Positions 1 through 8,632 of a stretch of 64,000 nt of DNA are shown piece after piece (within the stretch, counting starts at the first letter, position 1; each line of letters begins with the position of its first letter). The DNA comes from Methylococcus sp. Mc7 (lineage in GTDB: Bacteria; Pseudomonadota; Gammaproteobacteria; Methylococcales; Methylococcaceae), in the NCBI RefSeq assembly GCF_019285515.1, contig NZ_CP079095.1:1364001-1428000 (forward strand). The letters run 5' to 3'. The position numbers and the translations under genes are program-made. The notes beneath the pieces were generated by a model. The model had not been told where the DNA came from and did not search any database. It saw only the letters and a program-made list of their open reading frames with translations.

Positions 1-27
1 GCACAATTTCCCAACTGTAAAGAGTGA

Positions 28-50
28 GGGGCCGCTGTCAATGCGGCCCC
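28..50 (-). terminator. GC-rich hairpin downstream of repeat-protein gene copy A
   Basis: A perfect 8-bp stem (GGGGCCGC at 28-35, GCGGCCCC at 43-50) with a 7-base loop lies 16 bp past the stop codon of the repeat-protein gene. On the minus strand the following bases are only moderately T-rich, so it may be a weak terminator, an attenuator or an mRNA 3'-end stabiliser before the next operon gene. The same hairpin follows copy B. Confidence 0.5.
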
Positions 51-65
51 TTCCCTTTCGAGGGA

Positions 66-747
66 TCAGCCGTTGAGGCTTTTCAGGTACTTGGTGACGC
101 CGGTTTCGCCCGTCGCCACGACGGCGGGCTTGGGCAGGTTCTTGATGTACTTGGCGACACCGGTTTCGACCGCGGCGGCCACTTCGGGCAGCGGCAGGCT
201 CTTGAGGTACTTGGCCACGCCGGTTTCGGGGCCCGGACGGACTCCGGCAGCGCCTTGAGGTATTTGGCGACACCGGTTTCGGCGCCCGCGGCCCCGGCCG
301 TGAGGCCCTGGGCCTGCAGGTACTTGGCGACGCCGGTGGCGCGGCGGCCGCCGGTGCCGGAGCGGCGGCCGGCGCTGCGGCGGCCGGGCGGGCGGGTGCC
401 GGCCGGCGGCTGCTCCAGACCACGAAGCCGATCAGGGCCACGACCACGCCGCCGAACAGGTAATAATCCGAGCCGGTGTCCTGGGCGGGTTTCGCGGCGC
501 TGGGCGCGGCTTCGGCGGGGGCCGCCACGGCGGGCTGAGCGGCCGGCGCCTGGCTGGCGGGCGCGGCCGGTGCCGCCGGGGGCTCGGCCGCCGGGGCGGC
601 GGGGGCCGCCGCGGGCTTGCCGATCAGGCTGGGATCCTGATAGATCACCGACGGCTTGAAGTCGGGCGGATATTCAGCGGCGCCCGCGAGCGGGGCGGCC
701 AGCAGCAGGGCTGCGAACACGGTGTAGGTCGAGAACGGTTTCTTCAC
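66..747 (-). CDS. TGVxKYL-repeat membrane protein, copy A (frameshifted as read)
   Basis: I do not recognise a named family. The start is GTG at 747, with GGGGA about 8 bases upstream. Seen: a signal peptide (residues 1-24, ending near AGAA), a long Ala/Pro-rich stretch, one hydrophobic segment (about 96-111) followed by Arg-Arg, another Ala/Pro-rich linker, and five repeats of the form (E)TGVxKYL spaced 18-20 residues apart (coding at about 317-340, 257-280, 203-226, 143-166 and 88-108). The last repeat ends just before the stop at 66. The positive-inside rule puts the repeats in the cytoplasm if the signal peptide is cleaved. The span is 682 bp, not a multiple of three; frame breaks lie near 340-375 and in the G run near 228. 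The gene follows transketolase and aldolase genes, so a role as membrane anchor or scaffold for RuMP enzymes is my inference. Confidence 0.72.
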
Positions 748-892
748 GTGGTTGTCCCCATAAGTCTTGTCAGTGGGTATAAAAGCTCGGCCGGGCCGGT
801 TTCAAGTTCAGCCCTGTCTCAAATTGCATCGCTTGCGTTCCGTTGCCGGCGCTTTCGCGTCCGCCTTTTCCGCGCCCGTTCCGCCCGCCGCG

Positions 893-1955
893 CTAGCGGA
901 CGATCGGATCGAGTTCGCCCCGGGCATACGCCAAGCTCATCTCCTCCAGGCGCCGGGGCTTGAGCTTGGCGGCCTGGCCGGCGGCGCCGAAGGCCTCGTA
1001 GCGGGCCCGGCAGATCGCGGTCATGGCGGTTTGCGCGGCCTTGTAGAGCTTGCGCGGGTCGAAGTTCTTCCTGTCTTCGGCCATGAACTTGCGCATGGCG
1101 CCATAGGAGGCGATGCGCAGATCGGTATCGATGTTGACCTTGCGGACCCCATGGCGGATGCCCTCGACGATTTCCTCGACGGCACGCCGTAGGTCTGGCC
1201 GATGTCGCCGCCGTAGTCGTTGATCATCTGCGCCCAGTCCTCGGGGACCGAGGACGAGCCGTGCATCACCAGATGGATGTTGGGAATCCGCTGGTGGATG
1301 TCCTTGACCCGATCGATCCGCAGCACCTGACCGGTGGGTTTCCGGGTGAACTTGTAGGCGCCGTGGCTGGTGCCGATGGCGATCGCCAGGGCATCGACCT
1401 GGGTCTTGCGGACGAAATCCGCCGCCTCGTCGGGATCGGTCAGCAGCATCGAGTGCGCCAGCTCGCCCGCCGCGCCGTGGCCGTCCTCCTCCCCGCCCGG
1501 CCGGTCTCCAGCGAGCCCAGGCAGCCGAGTTCGCCTTCCACCGAGACGCCGCAGGCATGCGCCATCTCGACCACCTTGCGGGTGGTCTCGACATTGTACG
1601 CATAGCTGGCCGGCGTTTTCATGTCCTCCTCGAGCGATCCGTCCATCATCACCGAACTGAAGCCGGACTGGATGGAGCGGATGCACACCGCCGGGGAGGC
1701 GCCGTGATCCTGGTGCATGCACACCGGGATGTGCGGATACATGTCGATCGCGGCCAGCACCAGATGGCGCAGGAACGGCTCGCCGGCATACGTCCTGGCG
1801 CCGGCCGAGCCCTGCAGGATCACCGGGGCGTCCACGGCCGCGGCCGCCTCCATGATGGCCTTGATCTGCTCCATGTTGTTGACGTTGAACGCCGGCAGGC
1901 CGTAGCCGTGCTCGGCGGCGTGATCCAACAGCTGACGTAGGGAGATCAATGCCAT
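893..1955 (-). CDS. fba: Class II fructose-bisphosphate aldolase, copy A (frameshifted as read)
   Basis: A zinc-dependent aldolase that joins or splits dihydroxyacetone phosphate and glyceraldehyde 3-phosphate, here in the cleavage branch of RuMP and in the Calvin cycle. The start [10 protein letters not shown] at 1955 and the C-terminus LDPIVR give about 354 residues, the usual CbbA-type length. Zinc and substrate motifs are visible: HQDHG at residues 81-85, GTSHGAYKF, and [11 protein letters not shown]. The reading frame breaks near 1490-1500 (a change shared with copy B) and near 1178 (private to this copy). It lies 23 bp downstream of the transketolase gene and is followed by the repeat-protein gene. 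Confidence 0.9.
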
Positions 1956-1978
1956 GGGATGCCCTCGGGCGCTGACGG

Positions 1979-3984
1979 TTAAAACAAGGCTTCGGCCTGG
2001 CCGACCACGTTGTCGACGGTGAAGCCGAAGGTCTTGAACAGCAGGCCGGCCGGCGCGGATTCGCCGAAGCGGTCCAGGCCGATAACTTTGCCATGGCTGC
2101 CGACGTATTTCCACCAGCCGTCGGTGACACCGGCCTCGATGGCGAGGCGGCGGGTCACGGCGGGCGGCAGCACGCTGTCGCGGTAGGCCGGGTCCTGGGC
2201 GTCGAACACGTTGGTGGAGGCCATGGACACCACGCGGACCTTCCTGCCCTTGGCGGTCAGGGCCTCGGCCGCCTTCACCGCCAGCTCGACCTCCGAGCCG
2301 GTGGCCAGCAGGATGGCGTCGGGGGTGCCGGCGCAGTCGACCAGGACGTAGCCGCCCTTGGCGATCGCGGCGATCTGCTCCGGCGTCCGGGGCATGTGCG
2401 GCAGGTTCTGGCGCGAGAAGATCAGGGCGGAGGGGCCGTCCTGGCGCTCGATCGCGCACTTCCAGGCCACCGCCGACTCCACCGCGTCGCACGGGCGCCA
2501 GACCTGCATGTGGGGAATCAGGCGCAGGGTGGCGGTCTGCTCGATGGGCTGGTGGGTGGGGCCGTCCTCGCCCAGGCCGATGGAGTCGGGTGTAGACGTA
2601 GATCACCGGGATCTTCATCAGGGCCGACATGCGCAGCGCATTGCGGGCGTATTCGGAGAACATCAGGAAGGTGGCGCCGTAGGGCTTGAAACCGCTGCAG
2701 GGCGATGCCGTTCATGATGGCGGACATGCCGAATTCGCGCACGCCGTAGTAGACGTAGTTGCCGTCGTGGGCCGGGGGCGTTGACGTCCTTGCAGCCGGA
2801 CCACAGGGTCAGGTTGGAGCCGGCGAGGTCGGCCGAGCCGCCCATGATCTCCGGCAGCAGCGGGCCGAAGCCGTTGAGGGCGTTCTGGGAGGCCTTGCGG
2901 CTGGCGATGGTCTCGGCCTTTTCGTTCACCTGGGCCACGAAGGCGGCGGATTGCTCCGCCCAGTCCCGGGGCAGTTCGCCCGCCATGCGGCGTTCGAACT
3001 CGGCGGCCAGCTCGGGGAATTCGCGGCGGTAGTTTTCGAAGCGGTCGTTCCACTCGCCTTCGGCCTTGGCGCCGGTCTCGCGCGCGCTCCAGGCCTCGTA
3101 GATGTCGGCCGGGACTTCGAAGGCCGGATACGGCCAGCCGATGTTCTCGCGGGTGAGGGCGACTTCGTCGGTGCCGAGGGCGGCGCCGTGGCAGTCTTCC
3201 TTGCCCTGCTTGTTGGGCGAGCCCCAGCCGATGATGGTCTGGCAGCAGATCAGGGACGGCTTGTCGGTGACCGCGCGGGCGGCCTCGATGGCGGCCTGCA
3301 CGGCTTCCGGATCATGGCCGTCGACCTGCGGGATCACGTGCCAGCCGTAGGCCTCGAAGCGCTTGGGGTATCGTCCATGAACCAGCCGGGCACGCCGCCG
3401 TGGCCGCGGACCTCGCCGTCGATGGAGATGTTGTTGTCGTCGTAGAAGGCGATCAGCTTGCCCAGCTTCATCGCGCCGGCCAGCGAGCAGGCCTCGTGGG
3501 AGATGCCTTCCATCAGGCAGCCGTCGCCCAGGAAGGCGTAGGTGTAGTGATCGACGATGCTGTGGCCGGGCCGGTTGAACTGGCCGGCCAGGGTGCGCTC
3601 GGCCAGGGCCATGCCGACGGCGTTGCTGATGCCCTGTCCCAGGGGACCCGTGGTGGTCTCGACGCCGGGGTGTAGCCGTATTCGGGATGGCCGGGGTCTT
3701 GGAGTGGAGCTGGCGGAAGTTCTGCAGTTCCTCGATGGGCAGATCGTAGCCGGTCAGGTGCAGCAGGGAATAGATCAGCATCGAGCCGTGGCCGTTGGAC
3801 AGCACGAAGCGGTCGCGGTTGGGCCACTTCGGATTGGCCGGGTTGTGGCACAGGTAGTCGTTCCACAGCACCTCGGCAATGTCCGCCATCCCCATCGGCG
3901 CCCCGGATGGCCCGAGTTGGCCTTCTGCACCGCATCCATGCTCAAGGCTCGTATGGCGTTGGCTAACTCTCGTCGCGAAGGCAT
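1979..3984 (-). CDS. tkt: Transketolase, copy A (frameshifted as read)
   Basis: A thiamine-diphosphate enzyme that moves two-carbon units between sugar phosphates, regenerating pentose phosphates in RuMP and Calvin cycles. The start [14 protein letters not shown] at 3984 has a good ribosome site (GGAGA, 7 bases upstream). The thiamine-pyrophosphate segment [13 protein letters not shown], the motif [11 protein letters not shown] and the C-terminal domain are all present in turn, but in different frames. Length is about 668 residues, as in the family. Against copy B there are about ten one- or two-base indels (for example near 2586, 2694, 2965, 3366, 3671 and 3868). The first five or so codons differ from copy B because the duplication boundary falls there. 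Confidence 0.9.
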
Positions 3985-4089
3985 GATAGATCTCCTTTTT
4001 TATTGGGTGAAAAAAACGGAATCAGCGGGTTGATGCCGAATGCGGACGCTCTGGCGGCGACTCAAGGGTCAGCGTAGTGGGATTCGGGA

Positions 4090-4119
4090 GGGAACAAGAC
4101 CGTCGCGACGGCTGTTCCC
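4090..4119 (-). other. Inverted repeat between tal and tkt copy A
   Basis: GGGAACA (4090-4096) pairs with TGTTCCC (4113-4119) and encloses a self-complementary 12-mer (4100-4111). It lies just past the tal stop codon in the RuMP operon. No T-run follows, so it could be an mRNA processing or stability element and not a terminator. Confidence 0.4.
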
Positions 4120-4137
4120 GCGCGACGGCCCGCTACC

Positions 4138-5127
4138 TTATGCCGCTTCCAGATGGACCAAGCGATCGGCCAGCAACTTCTCCAACTGCTCGAGTGCCTT
4201 GGTGAAGCCTTGGATGCCTTCTTCCAGCTTCTCGTTGGCCATGCGGTTTTCCGCATGCATCTTGTCGAAGGTGTATTTGTTGACGTGGATTTTCTCGATC
4301 GGGTAGTCCTTCGCCTTGGTGGGATCCAGCTTCCGCGGCAGTTCGCCTTCGGTGGCTTGCAGCTCGGCCAGCAGCGAAGGCGCGATGGTCAGCAGGTCGC
4401 TCCCTGCCAGTTCGGTGATTTCGCCGATGTTGCGGAAGCTGGCGCCCATGACTTCGGTTTTGTAACCGAACTTCTTGTAGTAATTGTAGATCTGGGTCAC
4501 GGACAGGACGCCCGGGTCTTCATGCGGGGCGTAGGATTCACGGCCGGTATCCTTTTTGTACCAGTCGAGAATGCGGCCGACGAAGGGCGAAATCAGGGTA
4601 ATGCCGTTTTCGGCGCAGGCGATGGCCTGGTGCAGACCGAACAACAGAGTCAGGTTGCAGTGGATGCCTTCCTTTTCCAGTACGGCAGCGGCCTCGATAC
4701 CTTCCCAGGTAGCGGCGATCTTGATCAGGACACGCTCTTTGGAAACACCGGCCGCTTCATATTGCTTGATGATTTCGCGCGCCTTCTCGATGGTGCCCTC
4801 GGTGTCGTAGGAGAGGCGGGCATCCACTTCGGTGGACACGCGGCCTTCGATGATCTGCAGGATCTTCAAGCCGAAAGAGACGGCCAGACGGTCGAAAGCG
4901 AGATTCGCCACTTGGGCGGCCGAAGCGCCAGCGCCCAGGGTTTGCCGTGCACCCTTTAGGGTATCGTCGACGATACCCTGGTATTGCGGCATCTGGGCGG
5001 CAGCGGTGATGAGCGAGGGATTGGTGGTCGCGTCACGTGGCTTGAATTTCTCGATCGCTTCGATGTCTCCCGTGTCGGCCACGACGACGGTGACTTCGCG
5101 GAGTTGGTCAAGCAGGTTTTTCGACAT
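4138..5127 (-). CDS. tal: Transaldolase (TalB type)
   Basis: It transfers the dihydroxyacetone unit from fructose 6-phosphate to erythrose 4-phosphate or the reverse, in the carbon rearrangement phase of RuMP. The 329 residues match classical TalB. The Schiff-base lysine is K136 in [10 protein letters not shown], followed by [12 protein letters not shown] and [14 protein letters not shown]. The ribosome site AGGAG sits 8 bases before the ATG at 5127. The gene is intact, unlike its neighbours in the duplicated block, which fits it being single-copy and well resolved. A 268-bp gap without a convincing gene separates it from hxlB upstream. Confidence 0.96.
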   Translation of the reverse strand: MSKNLLDQLREVTVVVADTGDIEAIEKFKPRDATTNPSLITAAAQMPQYQGIVDDTLKGARQTLGAGASAAQVANLAFDRLAVSFGLKILQIIEGRVSTEVDARLSYDTEGTIEKAREIIKQYEAAGVSKERVLIKIAATWEGIEAAAVLEKEGIHCNLTLLFGLHQAIACAENGITLISPFVGRILDWYKKDTGRESYAPHEDPGVLSVTQIYNYYKKFGYKTEVMGASFRNIGEITELAGSDLLTIAPSLLAELQATEGELPRKLDPTKAKDYPIEKIHVNKYTFDKMHAENRMANEKLEEGIQGFTKALEQLEKLLADRLVHLEAA

Positions 5128-5396
5128 TGTGGACTCCTAAAGATTTCTTAAAGTATCGGTGCTGCCAGCAATCACGAGAATGTTTCCCGGTCGGGATTTC
5201 ATCTTCCCACACAGGCTTCGAGCGGCGGCATCTTGTCGATGCTGCGCTCTCAGTGTGTTCTTTGGCCTTCCCACTGGCGTACTTGCCCGTCTTTGGCCGC
5301 ATGGACTCAGTTTTTGAGCCCGGAGCGCCAAGGGTTGGGCGTACATGAAGGGCAAGAGCCTGAGCAGAAGGGAGGACTGCCACAGGCTTTGCCTCG

Positions 5397-5928
5397 TTAT
5401 TCCAGGTTAGCGTGTCGAGTTCTCATTTCTTCTTCGGGGATGCCTTTCTCGTGGATGATGTGAGAGATGGTGGCTTCGAGGAAGAGGAGGGTAGAGAGCT
5501 CGAAGACGGTGCCCATGGGCATGCCGACGACTTTTCCGAAGAGCTCGGGGAGCCGATGCGGAAGAGGTTGTCGGCGAGGTCGCCGAGGGGGAGGAGCTGT
5601 CGCGGGTGGAGATGAGGGCGATGTTGGCGCCCTGCTCCTGGCTTTCTTGGTGAAGGCGAGCATGGTTTCGGTTTCGCCGGAACCGGAGATCACGATCAGC
5701 AAGTCGCCCTTGCGGATGCTGGGGTGACGATTTCGCCGACGACGAAGACGTCATAGCCGCCGTGCATGAGGCGCATCGCGAAGAACCTGGCGACCAGCCC
5801 CGACCGGCCGGCCCCGCGACGAAGACGCGGGAGGCCTGGTCGAGCATGGCAGTCAGTTTTGCATCATAGCCGGCATCGGTGGCAGCGAGGATGCCGGAGA
5901 TTTTGTCTATGATCAGTTTCTGATGCAT
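5397..5928 (-). CDS. hxlB: 6-phospho-3-hexuloisomerase (frameshifted as read)
   Basis: It converts hexulose 6-phosphate, the product of HxlA, to fructose 6-phosphate; also called Phi or RmpB. The N-terminus [14 protein letters not shown] begins at 5928 and the C-terminus is [12 protein letters not shown], giving about 177 residues, the family length. The SIS sugar-isomerase motif [12 protein letters not shown] is visible. The middle is split among frames, around 5540-5600, 5725 and 5805. It starts 12 bp after hxlA and is surely co-transcribed with it. Confidence 0.88.
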
Positions 5929-5940
5929 GCAAATTCCCGT

Positions 5941-6585
5941 TTAGGCGGAAGCGGCGACGACCTGTTCGTAGATTTCGCGCGCGGCATCGGCGGGGAAGCG
6001 GCGCCGTAGATGGCGGCGCCGACGACGATGATGTTGGCGCCGGTCTTGACGACCTGCTGGGCGGTGGAGGCCTTGATGCCGCCGGCGACGGAGATGCGGA
6101 CGGGGAGGCCCAGCTTGGCGATGGCCTGGAGGTCGGCGAAGGGGTCTGGCCGGCGGCCTGGGCGTCGAGGCCGGTGTGGATGCCGACGATCTGGGCGCCG
6201 GCGCGGGCGGACTCACGGGCGCAGGTGGCCTTGTCGGGGACGTTGATCAGGTCGACCTGGACTTCGGCGTTGTGCTTGTTGGCGGCATTGATGACGCCCT
6301 TGATGGTGGCCAGGCCGGCGACGCCGAGGACGGTGGTGATGTCGGCGCCGGCGGCGAAGAACGGCGCGGCCTCGTACTCACCGGCGTCCATGGTCTTGAG
6401 GTCGACCAGGAGCAGCTTGTTGGGAAGCGCTTCTTGAACTCCTTCACCAGGGCGATGCCGTTGTGCTTGATGCTCGGGGTACCGATCTCGAAGATATCGA
6501 CATAAGGCGCGGTGAGGCTTGCGAGCTTCAAAGTCTGCGGGATGTCCAGCGTGTCCAGTGCGAGCTGAATCAATGGTCTTGCCAT
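5941..6585 (-). CDS. hxlA: 3-hexulose-6-phosphate synthase (frameshifted as read)
   Basis: The formaldehyde-fixing enzyme of RuMP: formaldehyde plus ribulose 5-phosphate gives hexulose 6-phosphate. The start MARPLIQLALDTLD at 6585 has a strong ribosome site (GGAGGAGA) and is preferred to an upstream in-frame ATG at 6603. TIM-barrel motifs VDIFEIGTP, VDLINVPDK and GIHTGLDAQA are seen. The span is 215 codons, the usual length, yet the frame changes near 6425, 6145 and 6000 and is restored, so the errors compensate. It is the first gene after the repeat-protein gene copy B. Confidence 0.92.
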
Positions 6586-6683
6586 GAGATCTCCTCCGAT
6601 CAAAAAAGTAGAGAAAAAGTCGAGTGAAGCCTTAAGTTTTATGGGGTATTGCTAAACGCACAATTTCCCAACTGTAAAGAGTG

Positions 6684-6706
6684 GGGGCCGCTGTCAATGC
6701 GGCCCC
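6684..6706 (-). terminator. GC-rich hairpin downstream of repeat-protein gene copy B
   Basis: The same perfect 8-bp stem as at 28-50, between the repeat-protein gene and hxlA. As hxlA has no obvious promoter of its own in the 136-bp gap, this hairpin may attenuate read-through or protect the upstream mRNA rather than stop all transcription. Confidence 0.5.
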
Positions 6707-6721
6707 TTCCCTTTCGAGGGA

Positions 6722-7404
6722 TCAGCCGTTGAGGCTTTTCAGGTACTTGGTGACGCCGGTTTCGCCCGTCGCCACGACGGCGGGCTTGGGCAGGTTCTTG
6801 ATGTACTTGGCGACACCGGTTTCGACCGCGGCGGCCACTTCGGGCAGCGGCAGGCTCTTGAGGTACTTGGCCACGCCGGTTTCGGGGCCCGGACGGACTC
6901 CGGCAGCGCCTTGAGGTATTTGGCGACACCGGTTTCGGCGCCCGCGGCCCCGGCCGTGAGGCCCTGGGCCTGCAGGTACTTGGCGACGCCGGTGGCGCGG
7001 CGGCCGCCGGTGCCGGAGCGGCGGCCGGCGCTGCGGCGGCCGGGCGGGCGGGTGCCGGCCGGCGGCTGCTCCAGACCACGAAGCCGATCAGGGCCACGAC
7101 CACGCCGCCGAACAGGTAATAATCCGAGCCGGTGTCCTGGGCGGGTTTCGCGGCGCTGGGCGCGGCTTCGGCGGGGCCGCCACGGCGGGCTGAGCGGCCG
7201 GCGCCTGGCTGGGCGGGCGCGGGCCGGTGCCGCCGGGGGCTCGGCCGCCGGGGCGGCGGGGGCCGCCGCGGGCTTGCCGATCAGGCTGGGATCCTGATAG
7301 ATCACCGACGGCTTGAAGTCGGGCGGATATTCAGCGGCGCCCGCGAGCGGGGCGGCCAGCAGCAGGGCTGCGAACACGGTGTAGGTCGAGAACGGTTTCT
7401 TCAC
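6722..7404 (-). CDS. TGVxKYL-repeat membrane protein, copy B (frameshifted as read)
   Basis: Same protein as at 66-747: signal peptide, Ala/Pro-rich region, membrane segment, and five TGVxKYL repeats at the C-terminus. The start is GTG at 7404. The continuous part of the frame shows two intact repeats (ATGVAKYLQAQ and ETGVAKYLKALPESV) before it breaks; the other three (TGVAKYL, TGVAKYI, TGVTKYL) lie in another frame. Private indels near 7176 and 7210-7227 separate it from copy A. The gene sits between fba and hxlA and 136 bp before hxlA, so it is embedded in the RuMP operon. Confidence 0.75.
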
Positions 7405-7549
7405 GTGGTTGTCCCCATAAGTCTTGTCAGTGGGTATAAAAGCTCGGCCGGGCCGGTTTCAAGTTCAGCCCTGTCTCAAATTGCATCGCTTGCGTTCCGT
7501 TGCCGGCGCTTTCGCGTCCGCCTTTTCCGCGCCCGTTCCGCCCGCCGCG

Positions 7550-8609
7550 CTAGCGGACGATCGGATCGAGTTCGCCCCGGGCATACGCCAAGCTCATCTC
7601 CTCCAGGCGCCGGGGCTTGAGCTTGGCGGCCTGGCCGGCGGCGCCGAAGGCCTCGTAGCGGGCCCGGCAGATCGCGGTCATGGCGGTTTGCGCGGCCTTG
7701 TAGAGCTTGCGCGGGTCGAAGTTCTTCCTGTCTTCGGCCATGAACTTGCGCATGGCGCCAGGAGGCGATGCGCAGATCGGTATCGATGTTGACCTTGCGG
7801 ACCCCATGGCGGATGCCCTCGACGATTTCCTCGACCGGCACGCCGTAGGTCTGGCCGATGTCGCCGCCGTAGTCGTTGATCATCTGCGCCCAGTCCTCGG
7901 GGACCGAGGACGAGCCGTGCATCACCAGATGGATGTTGGGAATCCGCTGGTGGATGTCCTTGACCCGATCGATCCGCAGCACCTGACCGGTGGGTTTCCG
8001 GGTGAACTTGTAGGCGCCGTGGCTGGTGCCGATGGCGATCGCCAGGGCATCGACCTGGGTCTTGCGGACGAAATCCGCCGCCTCGTCGGGATCGGTCAGC
8101 AGCATCGAGTGCGCCAGCTCGCCCGCCGCGCCGTGGCCGTCCTCCTCCCCGCCCGGCCGGTCTCCAGCGAGCCCAGGCAGCCGAGTTCGCCTTCCACCGA
8201 GACGCCGCAGGCATGCGCCATCTCGACCACCTTGCGGGTGGTCTCGACATTGTACGCATAGCTGGCCGGCGTTTTCATGTCCTCCGAGCGATCCGTCCAT
8301 CATCACCGAACTGAAGCCGGACTGGATGGAGCGGATGCACACCGCCGGGAGGCGCCGTGATCCTGGTGCATGCACACCGGGATGTGCGGATACATGTCGA
8401 TCGCGGCCAGCACCAGATGGCGCAGGAACGGCTCGCCGGCATACGTCCTGGCGCCGGCCGAGCCCTGCAGGATCACCGGGGCGTCCACGGCCGCGGCCGC
8501 CTCCATGATGGCCTTGATCTGCTCCATGTTGTTGACGTTGAACGCCGGCAGGGCCGTAGCCGTGCTCGGCGGCGTGATCCAACAGCTGACGTAGGGAGAT
8601 CAATGCCAT
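7550..8609 (-). CDS. fba: Class II fructose-bisphosphate aldolase, copy B (frameshifted as read)
   Basis: The same aldolase as at 893-1955 ([10 protein letters not shown] start at 8609, LDPIVR end). Private breaks include a missing TA near 7760, missing bases near 8284 and 8349 and an extra G near 8552; the break near 8150 is shared with copy A. Together the two copies let a full protein of about 354 residues be reconstructed, so I regard it as a real gene with residual sequence errors. Confidence 0.9.
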
Positions 8610-8632
8610 GGGATGCCCTCGGGCGCTGACGG

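Larger units (their letters stand above)
1..3977. repeat. Tandem duplication block, copy A (tkt-fba-repeat protein), cut by the left window edge
   Basis: This block is nearly identical to 6658-10632. The match begins at base 1, so it probably continues beyond the window, and it ends inside the first codons of the two transketolase genes, where the sequences become unrelated. The copies differ almost only by one- or two-base insertions and deletions, mostly in G or C runs, with hardly any substitutions. That pattern suggests two essentially identical copies carrying residual sequencing errors, not old paralogues. Confidence 0.93.

Noticed and set aside
84-340. CRISPR-like array from the regularly spaced repeats
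   Set aside because: The spaced units are degenerate codons for the TGVxKYL motif in a coding gene, not identical DNA repeats with unique spacers.
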